Below, piece after piece: positions 41,001 to 49,800 of a stretch of DNA of 64,000 bases. The translations under genes and the position numbers were made by a program. The stretch is taken from the NCBI GenBank assembly GCA_963989245.1, contig OZ022341.1, positions 76,971,844-77,035,843 on the forward strand, given 5' to 3'. This DNA is from Nansenia antarctica. Its lineage: Eukaryota; Chordata; Actinopteri; Argentiniformes; Microstomatidae. Position 1 is the first letter of the stretch. Each line of letters begins with the position of its first letter. The notes beneath the pieces were generated by a model, which ran no database searches, was not told the origin of the DNA, and was given only the letters and a program-made list of their open reading frames with translations.

Positions 41001-41330
41001 ATCCCACGAAAAGCATTGCCCTCCGAAGCACACGTCCACCGCCCTAGTGCCATAAGAGCAGATAGGTGTGCCGTCCGCGCCTGCCAACTGCGGACCACGC
41101 TCCTCCTTCGCCACATCCGATCTCTCTGCCGGAATGATGCTCCACTGGGCACCTGTGTCACAAAGGAAACTGCGACCAGAGGCGGTGTCTTGTATGAAGA
41201 GCAGCCTGTTGTTGACGCCAGCGCTCAGGGCCACTACTGAGTGCCGGCCCCGCCGTTTCCCGTCGGTCCGAAGGTGCAGGGTGAGCGGCACCGTTTGGCC
41301 TTGGCGCCAAAAGTGGCGTGGTAGAAACAA
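38022..41330 (-). CDS. gypsy pol polyprotein, copy 2
   Basis: 1102 residues, differing from copy 1 at only about a dozen positions (for example TVGKRR/TDGKRR, LRMPFG/LPMPFG, SGKFVW/SEKFVW, DSNWLD/DSDWLD). Protease DTGA, RT YLDD, RNase H TTDASDF and integrase HHCC and DDE residues are all kept. The LRMPFG to LPMPFG change falls next to a conserved RT motif. Confidence 0.95.
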   Translation of the reverse strand: MFLPRHFWRQGQTVPLTLHLRTDGKRRGRHSVVALSAGVNNRLLFIQDTASGRSFLCDTGAQWSIIPAERSDVAKEERGPQLAGADGTPICSYGTRAVDVCFGGQCFSWDFVIAAVTFPLLGADFLCAHNLLVDVGNRRLVNSQTFASFACTQGEAVYSGWSNTLAESDQYLRLLAEFPDLTKPTFSAPTVKHGVEHHIETEGPPLHARARRLNPEKLAIARAEFAHMEQVGIVRRSSSPWASPLHIVPKSDGGWRPCGDYRRLNDASKPDRYPVPHVQDFSANLAGKRFFSKVDLVRGYHQVPVHPEDVPKTAVITPFGLFEFLPMPFGLKNAAQTFQRLMHSVLRDLPFLFVYLDDILVASTTEEEHLSHLRALFTRLSQHGLIVNPAKCEFGRNTIDFLGHRVSAEGVTPLPSKVEAVAAFPRPSTISELKGFIGMVTFYYRFLHHIAHILRPLYDAQKGKTLKQPVDWTAERVKAFQDTKAALARAAMLAHPSPSAPTALTTDASDFAVGAVYEQWVGDAWQPLAFFSRQLSPREQRYSTFDRELLGLWLAVRHFRFLLEGREFTAYVDHKPLTHAMSKVAEPWSDRQQRQLAYISEFTTDIQHVAGKSNQVADCLSRAVVGAVQLGLDYARMAADQAADPAVQALKLSDTGLRLEEVVFGDAGATLLCDVSMGQPRPVVPANWRRPAFEAIHGLSHPGRKPSSRLVSEKFVWHGLKRDVRAWVDTCIACQRAKVHRHVKAPLEQFSVPERRFDHVNVDLVGPLPPSHGYTYLFTMVDRTTRWPEAVPLSSTTAPDLARAFIAVWVSRYGTPADLSSDRGSQFTSELWAAVAENLGVKLHRTTAYHPQANGLCERFHRSMKAALRASLTDSDWLDKLPWVMLGLRTAPKEDLQSSSAELVFGQPLRVPGDFIPKSTEPWSAAAQRASLLDSARTFVPVPTTQHGVPTSRVPPELHSARFVFIRHDGHRTPLRPPYDGPFRVIEAGAKNFMVDMGGRPECVSVDRLKPAHLDLELPLDLALPPRRGRPPVLPPLPRPGHSPLRPRQPPAAREPPVVTAPRPSLQEDVVGDVTPPPAPPDFTYDRRGRAIRPPRREDFQY

Positions 41331-42028
41331 TGGCCCGCAGCGTTACCCTGCTGGCCAGAAGGTCTGGCGTCATCCTTCGCTCTCCTGCGACGGTCGGGTG
41401 GCGGGGCGGCCGCGGGAGCGAGCAGGTCGGGGGACCGTTGAGGCATGGCCAAGACGAACCGGTCCGCCTCCCTGGCCAGGGCGCGGGGCTCCATGATGGC
41501 GGTGTTGGCCAGCGCCATCCTAACTTGAGCTGGCAATGTGCGCATGAACAGCTCTGTGAAGAGGATCATGGGGTCTTCTGTACCGAGCAGGTTTAGCATC
41601 CTCTCCATGCGCGCAGAAGGCCTCTCGTCACCCAAGTCCGACATGGCAAATAGGCGCCGCACCCTCTCCGCAGTGGACAGTTCAAATGTCTCTAGAAGCA
41701 GGGCCTTGAGGCGCTCATATTTGTTCGTCGTCGGGGGAGCAGACAAAAAACCTACCACTCGAGCTGCGGTGGAGCTGCCCAACATTGCCACAGCATGGTT
41801 GTACCGGTCGTCGTCGTCATCGATGTCACTTTTGTTGAAATGTGCCTCTACAATAGCAAACCATGCAGCAGGCGTTGAGTCCCAGAACTCTGGTAGCTTG
41901 AGAGTGGGAGTGTGCGCACCACGCGTTACCCTGACAGGGGATGGTGATGGCTGCCGCTGGTTTGAACGTCTTCCTCGCCCGGACATTTTGCAGGATTGTA
42001 ATGTTCGCTCGCTGGTTTTTGTACACAA
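41234..42028 (-). CDS. gypsy gag-like protein, copy 2
   Basis: 264 residues, nearly identical to copy 1, including CFYHATFGAKAKRCRSPC. It overlaps pol in another frame, as in copy 1. Confidence 0.92.
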   Translation of the reverse strand: MCTKTSERTLQSCKMSGRGRRSNQRQPSPSPVRVTRGAHTPTLKLPEFWDSTPAAWFAIVEAHFNKSDIDDDDDRYNHAVAMLGSSTAARVVGFLSAPPTTNKYERLKALLLETFELSTAERVRRLFAMSDLGDERPSARMERMLNLLGTEDPMILFTELFMRTLPAQVRMALANTAIMEPRALAREADRFVLAMPQRSPDLLAPAAAPPPDRRRRAKDDARPSGQQGNAAGHCFYHATFGAKAKRCRSPCTFGPTGNGGAGTQ

Positions 42029-42063
42029 TTACGTTAACAAAAATCCACGTCGGGGGTCACCAG

Positions 42064-42299
42064 TGTAGTGCCGGAGGAAAAAGGAAAGACGTAGGCAACG
42101 TAATGATAACTGTTTAATCAAAATAACAACTTGTACTCTCAGTACAGGACCAGAAAATAGATCACCAAAACTCTTGTCTCTAAACAGGAAGGTGCAACGT
42201 TAATAATCTTCCCCTCTGCCCCTAGTGCCAGAACTGGTTCCCTCCCACTACACAACCAACAGTAAGAGGAGAACATGAACCCATAATGTAGTCACTACA
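42064..42299 (-). repeat. 5' LTR of gypsy copy 2
   Basis: 236 bp; followed on the minus strand by the primer site TGGTGACCCCCGACG. Confidence 0.94.
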
Positions 42300-42303
42300 G
42301 TAG

Positions 42304-43191
42304 GCTAATTGTAATTTGTAGCGCATTCCGCATTTGTATGGCAAGACGCGTCAATCAGCTAAGTTTCATTAACATGTTATTTGTCCCAGTGGTATCAGAG
42401 ATAAATGTATGTGACATACGAACGGACAAGTTCAACTCAGTAAATGCACTCCCACTAAGCCCAGGTTTGAGTCGTTGTTATTCCAGGTTGACGCTGTGCG
42501 GAGTAGCTTGGGGGTTACGAGGTTCATGTAGAGAAGTTGTTAAATTCATCATGTATAATGTATAATAATATATATAATTATATGATGTATAATGTATAAT
42601 GTACACCTGTTGTTGTTCCCTACGGTTACACCCACGTTGCAGGCCACTTCCAAATGAACATCTTTATTTACTGATATGCATTGGACTCTCCCTTAAATGG
42701 CTGAATACACTGTGTAGTGCCCTGCGAGGGGTAGAACCACAATATAGGCCTATTCTAATAGCAGGATTGGAACACACCCATAACCTTTCACTCGTCTCGT
42801 TCACAAAGCCCAAAGTGAAGTGTGACCCAGTCCCATCGGTCTGTGTTCTCTGAGCTCCAACAGTGGATCTCCGCCCACCTTCTTCCGCTCGATGCAAATG
42901 TTTGTCAGTGAAGATTTCATCAACATAAAAGCGCATATTACGTTAAACTTGTTTAAGCATTTAGAAATACCAAATAAATGGATAAAGCAACGACACATTA
43001 TAATTGGTTGGGTTTGTTTTGGACAAATCATGCCCCTCAGCTCAAGAGACCGGTCACGTGTCTTTGTGATGTCATACTGTATTATAATATTATTTTTTAA
43101 ATTATCTTTATTACATTCTATTAATGTTTTATTCATATTTTATCAGTTCTCTTTTACCCTTCTAATTCCTACTTAGTTCCATAACTGCTTA
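42304..43191. other. No gene recognised
   Basis: A/T-rich intergenic sequence with a short TATAATGTATAATA repeat at 42545-42600. Short frames lack recognisable domains. Confidence 0.5.
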
Positions 43192-43697
43192 TGTTACCAG
43201 TGAAGACAAGAGCAGGTGATCTCCAATTGATGCGGGTTTTATTGTGTGGCTCTGTGCGTACAGACAGACACGCAAAATTAGAGAAAATCCTTCCCCTTAG
43301 GGAGGGGGGAGGGAGGGTGAGGAAGGCCCCCTCCGTCCACTCTCCCCTCCATAAGGGATGAATGATTTAAAGTAACACCGGCTCCTCCGGCCTCCCCTAC
43401 CGGCTCGGTCTTACCGCCTCCTCCGGCCTCCCCTCCTCCTCCTCCGGCTAACCCTGGGGCGCCGGCGGCGACGGACGGGGCGGGAGGTTCTGCGAGCTGG
43501 TCTGCGGGGCATGATGGTGGTAAGGGGAGTGTCTGAACAACGGAGAACCTCCGCTATTTATATCGTTTTCGCCCCGTGACGTCACGCTCATCACTGTGAC
43601 GCAATCGGCCTGTTTTATCAAAACCACTTTGATGTCTGTCACAACAGAGTTGACGGGTTGTTGCTGGGGTTTCACATTGGGGTATTTTCTCCCGACA
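43192..43697 (-). mobile_element. Possible solo LTR or promoter-bearing repeat
   Basis: On the minus strand it starts TGTCGGGAGAAAATACC and ends CACTGGTAACA. It carries a TATA box (GATATAAATAGCGG near 43560), a GC/CCT-rich stretch, and AATAAAACCCGCATC near 43240 as poly(A) signal. That order (promoter, R, poly(A) signal) suits an LTR. No flanking duplication was found. Confidence 0.4.
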
Positions 43698-43954
43698 AAT
43701 ATAAAAAAATTAAAAAATAAAAATGTTTTAGTTGAAATAGGGTGATATTCTGGGCCAGATACTAACTAGTTGTGATATTACGTGGTCTGGCCGTTATCGG
43801 GCTGGTCCGACGGTGCTTGCTGGGGTATACCTATAATATAAACATAATAATCATCTCAATGTATAATATGTGTTTTTAAGGGTTCGTAATGTCAAAATTA
43901 ACCTTGCTGTACTGTATAGCGGACACATAATGGACTGTACGCAATATATAACAG

Positions 43955-44390
43955 ATTCGATTAGATTAGATTCACTTTATTGTCATTACATAGTAGGCTA
44001 CAAGAAAATGCAACAAAAGTATTGTGCGTCTAACCAGAAGTGCAAAAATAGCAATTATATTGCAGTGATAAGTAGCAGTATTTACAGCAGTATTTACATT
44101 AATCTATACAGTTAAGTGCAAATGGTAGCGTGATGTGCAATGACATACAATGGTGACTGGATGTATATGTGCAGTGGTATATATACATTGAGATTATATA
44201 CAATGTGCAATTTTACAGGCTATGATAAATATGTTGTATATAGTGAAGTATACAAAAATACAAAAATACAGGGTGTGGGCTATGATACACAACTTATTGT
44301 GAGAGTCACCTTAAACTGGCTGCATTTTGTTGTCTGGTACTTGTACTCTGCAATGGCACTAACGTAATCGTCTAATCTAATAGGTCTGCA
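43955..44390. repeat. LINE/SINE tails and shared 65-bp repeat
   Basis: AGATTAGATTCACTTTATTGTCATT at 43965 and GTTGTCTGGTACTTGTACTCTGCAATGGC..TCTAATCTAAT at 44328 are opposite ends of a retroelement-like copy related to 528-665. In between, CAAAAATACAGGGTGTGGGCTATGATACACAAC is shared with 32240. Confidence 0.6.
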
Positions 44391-44479
44391 ATAGGCCCAG
44401 ACATCTCACCTCCCTGCCCCCAGTCAAATAAAGAGTAGATCATTCCCAAAGGCCTTCAGACACGTAATTCACATTTTGG

Positions 44480-44590
44480 ATGGGGGTTTGGAGGGTAGGG
44501 GGGTAGGAGGGTAGGGGGGTTGGAGGGTAGGGGGGTAGGGGGGTAGGAGGGTAGGAGGGTAGGGGGGTAGGAGGGTAGGGGGGGTAGGTC
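44480..44590 (+). repeat. G-rich GGGTAGG minisatellite
   Basis: GGAGGGTAGGGGGGTA units; many G runs of three or more on one strand, compatible with G-quadruplex formation. Confidence 0.85.
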
Positions 44591-45429
44591 TACTGCACAG
44601 GTACCTGCCGTCAGGGTTGAGGCATCCGTCGGAGTAGCCTTTTAGTTTTATTCTACTGGATTTTAGCTGCCTGACGCTATTTTATGTGTTTCCATCTAGA
44701 AACAAGGTGCGTTGTTGTTCCCTACAATAGTTTGAAACTAAATGTCCAACTGTAATGGAGGGCAACGACATTCTTCTGCATGAACTTGACCTCTGTAGGT
44801 TTTTGGAGAGGGAGGCGATGTATGTGTTTTCTAATAATAATATTATTATTATTATTAACAAGACATGTGCAGTGAAGGTAGCTATGTACAGTATGGTGTA
44901 TACAGATGTATACATTAAACACTATATCAAAAAAAGAGGTATGTGCAAACATATGGTATGTGCAAAGGTAGTATGTCCAAACAGCAGTAGTGCAAAGAGT
45001 GTAGTAATTGGTTGTCCAAGGTGACGTAGGGGGATACTGGGAGTCAGCGTACCCCATGTTGGGGGGGGGGGTTGTTCATCAGAGTGACAGCTCTGTGAAA
45101 GAAGACGTAATATGTCCATCACAGCATGTACGTCTGAGTCAGGTGAATGTAGAAATCGGAGGACATTGTAATGCATGGAACAGAATGGGGACGCAAAGTG
45201 CAAGTTGAAGTATTTGCTGTACAGCAACAGACAGACAAGAGGAAGACAACTACATGCAATACAAAATAGAGGGGTAGAGAGAGAAACAGGGGAGGAAATA
45301 GGAAAGAGGAGGTGGTAAGGGTAAGAATAGGACACAGTAACGTGAACGGGACTCTCCACATTACAGGGGAGTATCCACCTGGACTAAAGTGAGCATTCAC
45401 GTCAAAGAAACAGTAGAACATGGACGTGT

Positions 45430-46131
45430 TAACTGCAGCCGAAAGCAGACCCCCCTCCAGTCTACAAGATATGGAGGGACTTTGCCTTCAAGACAGGATT
45501 GTCCGCGGCTGGGCTGGCCTCATGGAAATACAAAGACATTATGACCTTCATAAGGTCGAAGGAAACCATTACTCACCCCAAGGCCAGCACAGCCGTGGAC
45601 TCCAAACAGGTATGGAAAAACATTAATCATAAATGTACTAACAATAAACAAAAAGACATTGCCTGGATGGCTGCTCATGGTTGTCTCCCCACTAGGGAAT
45701 TCTTGCATAGGCGGCACATCGCAAAGACTGAGAAATGCCCCCACGGATGCACGGACACAGAACACATTAACCACCTGTTCTGTGAGTGCTCCGTGGCCAG
45801 GCGGGTCTGGGCCCTGTTTGTTCCCTCTGTCTCCCTAAACAGCCTGCTGACCCTGCCCCGCTTGACGGGCGAGAACATCCTGTATGGTCCTCCCGGGGGG
45901 TGCACAACCCCCCAACTACAACAACAGTGGAGGATCATCAGCGCCGTCAAGCAGGTACTCTGGGAGACGAGGAACATCAGGGTCTATCAGAAACAGAGCG
46001 TCGACCTGACAACCCTGAGGAGGAGAATCACCCTCTTCCTCAGGGACCATGCTATTGTTGACTTTAAAAATAACCCGGATCAAGCAAGAGCGGTGTGGGG
46101 GGTGGAGAGATGGAAGGACGTCATCCTCTAA
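45430..46131 (+). mobile_element. LINE ORF2 C-terminal end with zf-RVT motif
   Basis: The frame 45499-46131 ends a LINE polyprotein. KDIAWMAAHGCLPTREFLHR then the zinc motif CPHGCTDTEHINHLFCECSV (C-x3-C-x7-H-x4-C) marks the zf-RVT domain at the end of L1/Tx1-like RTs. WLF-type helices follow to a stop at 46129. The 5' part is truncated. About 700 bases of Pro-rich open sequence follow before the minisatellite; they may be its 3' UTR. Confidence 0.8.
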
Positions 46132-46841
46132 ACCGCCCCCCATGCCGCGCCGCATCGCCCAACCCCCCCCCACCCCGGGCCTACCTCACTACACTACCAG
46201 TTCCTGCACTATCACCTTCACCACCGTTCCAGCACAAGCCCTGGTCAGCAGTATCACCATCACAAGGACCAGGAGAGGAGCAGCGCACAACACCAACAGG
46301 GAAGTCTACTGCACCTTCCACCACCTACACATGTACACAGCACTGACCCACTTCCTACCCTCACCAGAATATCACCACACACAACCCACAGCCGAACCAG
46401 CCGTCTCTGCCAGCACCACCAGCACCAGGATGACCAACACCACTGGGTCACAGGGAAGTACTGATCACCCGCCTGACACCAAAATGCACACTACACAAAC
46501 CATGCACACCTCCCTTCTCTCACTCCTGTATCTTTTCAGGCACATGTCATATCCAGCTCTGACACCTACCCAGGCTTCCAGACCCAGGAGCAGAGACCGG
46601 CGGGAACCACCACGTCACCCCAGCACCAACCCCAGGTTCCAACTCAGCGACCCCAAACCCCCTGTTCCGGGCCACCCCCCCCCAACTCCAGGCCCCCAGC
46701 TACAGGCCCAGTCCCCTACCCGCCAACCCCCAACCCCCAGCCCGGAACAAGCTGAGAAGAGCCAGGGAGCTTTTTCCCTGGATAAGCTGTGTACAGATTT
46801 TTCGCCTCTGCTTGCCTGCCATGCGCCGAGCTCTCTGGGCC

Positions 46842-49800
46842 TCTCCCCCCCTGTCTACCAGTCTCTCTCCCCCCCCTGTCTACCAGTCTCTCTCCCCCCC
46901 CTGTCTACCAGTCTCTCTCCTCCCCTGTCTACCAGTCTCTCTCCTCCCCTGTCTACCAGTCTCTCTCTCCCCCCCTGTCTACCAGTCTCTCCCCCCCTGT
47001 CTACCAGTCTCTCTCCCCCCCTGTCTACCAGTCTCTCTCCCCCCCTGTCTACCAGTCTCTCTCTCCCCCCCTGTCTACCAGTCTCTCTCCCCCCCCTGTC
47101 TACCAGTCTCTCTCTCCCCCCCTGTCTACCAGTCTCTCTCCCCCCCCCTGTCTACCAGTCTCTCTCCCCCCCTGTCTACCAGTCTCTCTCTCCCCCTGTC
47201 TACCAGTCTCTCTCTCCCCCCCTGTCTACCAGTCTCTCTCCCCCCCTGTCTACCAGTCTCTCTCCCCCCCCCTGTCTACCAGTCTCTCTCCCCCTGTCTA
47301 CCAGTCTCTCTCCCCCCTGTCTACCAGTCTCTCTCTCTCTCCCCTGTCTACCAGTCTCTCTCCCCCCTGTCTACCAGTCTCTCTCTCTCTCCCCTGTCTA
47401 CCAGTCTCTCTCTCCCCCCCCTGTCTACCAGTCTCTCTCCCCCCCTGTCTACCAGTCTCTCTCCCCCCTGTCTACCAGTCTCTCTCTCTCTCCCCTGTCT
47501 ACCAGTCTCTCTCCCCCCCCTGTCTACCAGTCTCTCTCCCCCCCTGTCTACCAGTCTCTCTCTCTCTCCCCTGTCTACCAGTCTCTCTCCCCCCTGTCTA
47601 CCAGTCTCTCTCCCCCCTGTCTACCAGTCTCTCTCCCCCTGTCTACCAGTCTCTCCCCCCCCCTGTCTACCAGTCTCTCTCTCCTCCCCTGTCTACCAGT
47701 CTCTCTCCCCCCCCTGTCTACCAGTCTCTCCCCCCTGTCTACCAGTCTCTCTCTCCTCCCTGTCTACCAGTCTCTCTCCCCCCCTGTCTACCAGTCTCTC
47801 TCCCCCCCTGTCTACCAGTCTCTCTCTCCCCCTGTCTACCAGTCTCTCTCTCCCCCCCTGTCTACCAGTCTCTCTCCCCCCCTGTCTACCAGTCTCTCTC
47901 CTCCCCTGTCTACCAGTCTCTCTCCTCCCCTGTCTACCAGTCTCTCTCTCCCCCTGTCTACCAGTCTCTCTCTCCCCCCCTGTCTACCAGTCTCTCTCTC
48001 CTCCCCTGTCTACCAGTCTCTCTCTCCCCCTGTCTACCAGTCTCTCTCTCCCCCTGTCTACCAGTCTCTCTCTCCCCCCCTGTCTACCAGTCTCTCTCTC
48101 CCCCCCTGTCTACCAGTCTCTCTCCCCCCCCTGTCTACCAGTCTCTCTCTCCCCCCCTGTCTACCAGTCTCTCTCTCCTCCCCTGTCTACCAGTCTCTCT
48201 CTCCCCCTGTCTACCAGTCTCTCTCTCCCCCTGTCTACCAGTCTCTCTCCCCCCCCTGTCTACCAGTCTCTCTCTCCCCCCCTGTCTACCAGTCTCTCTC
48301 TCTCCCCCTGTCTACCAGTCTCTCTCTCCTCCCCTGTCTACCAGTCTCTCTCCTCCCCTGTCTACCAGTCTCTCTCCCCCCCTGTCTACCAGTCTCTCTC
48401 TCCCCCCCTGTCTACCAGTCTCTCTCTCTCCCCCTGTCTACCAGTCTCTCTCTCCTCCCCTGTCTACCAGTCTCTCTCCCCCTGTCTACCAGTCTCTCTC
48501 TCCCCCTGTCTACCAGTCTCTCTCCCCCTGTCTACCAGTCTCTCTCTCCTCCCCTGTCTACCAGTCTCTCTCCCCCTGTCTACCAGTCTCTCTCTCCCCC
48601 TGTCTACCAGTCTCTCTCCCCCTGTCTACCAGTCTCTCTCTCCCCCTGTCTACCAGTCTCTCTCCCCCCCCTGTCTACCAGTCTCTCTCTCCCCCTGTCT
48701 ACCAGTCTCTCTCCCCCTGTCTACCAGTCTCTCTCTCCCCCTGTCTACCAGTCTCTCTCCCCCTGTCTACCAGTCTCTCTCCCCCCCCTGTCTACCAGTC
48801 TCTCTCCCCCCCTGTCTACCAGTCTCTCTCCCCCTGTCTACCAGTCTCTCTCTCCCCCCCTGTCTACCAGTCTCTCTCCCCCCCTGTCTACCAGTCTCTC
48901 TCCCCCCCTGTCTACCAGTCTCTCTCCCCCCCTGTCTACCAGTCTCTCTCCCCCCCTGTCTACCAGTCTCTCTCTCCCCCTGTCTACCAGTCTCTCTCTC
49001 CCCCCCTGTCTACCAGTCTCTCTCCCCCCCTGTCTACCAGTCTCTCTCCCCCCCTGTCTACCAGTCTCTCTCCCCCCTGTCTACCAGTCTCTCTCCCCCC
49101 CTGTCTACCAGTCTCTCTCTCCCCCCCTGGCTACCAGTCTCTCTCCCCCCCTGTCTACCAGTCTCTCTCCCCCCCTGTCTACCAGTCTCTCTCCCCCCTG
49201 TCTACCAGTCTCTCTCCCCCCTGTCTACCAGTCTCTCTCTCCTCCCCTGTCTACCAGTCTCTCTCCCCCCCTGTCTACCAGTCTCTCTCTCCCCCTGTCT
49301 ACCAGTCTCTCTCTCCTCCCTGTCTACCAGTCTCTCTCCCCCCCTGTCTACCAGTCTCTCCCCCCCTGTCTACCAGTCTCTCTCTCCTCCCCTGTCTACC
49401 AGTCTCTCTCCCCCCCTGTCTACCAGTCTCTCTCTCCCCCTGTCTACCAGTCTCTCTCCCCCCCTGTCTACCAGTCTCTCTCCCCCCCTGTCTACCAGTC
49501 TCTCTCCCCCCCTGTCTACCAGTCTCTCTCTCCTCCCTGTCTACCAGTCTCTCCCCCCCTGTCTATCAGTCTCTCTCTCCCCCTGTCTACCAGTCTCTCT
49601 CCTCCCTGTCTACCAGTCTCTCTCTCCTCCCCTGTCTACCAGTCTCTCTCCCCCCTGTCTACCAGTCTCTCTCTCTCCCCCTGTCTACCAGTCTCTCTCT
49701 CCCCCCCTGTCTACCAGTCTCTCTCTCCCCCCCTGTCTACCAGTCTCTCTCTCCCCCCCTGTCTACCAGTCTCTCTCTCCCCCCCTGTCTACCAGTCTCT

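Larger units (their letters stand above)
37765..42299 (-). mobile_element. Ty3/gypsy LTR retrotransposon, copy 2 (complete)
   Basis: Same family and exact length (4535 bp) as 6991-11525 but on the minus strand. LTRs 37765-38000 and 42064-42299 (236 bp each) look identical to one another, and differ from copy 1's LTRs at several bases. A 4-bp target duplication GTAG flanks it (37761-37764 and 42300-42303). Both open frames are intact. Confidence 0.95.
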
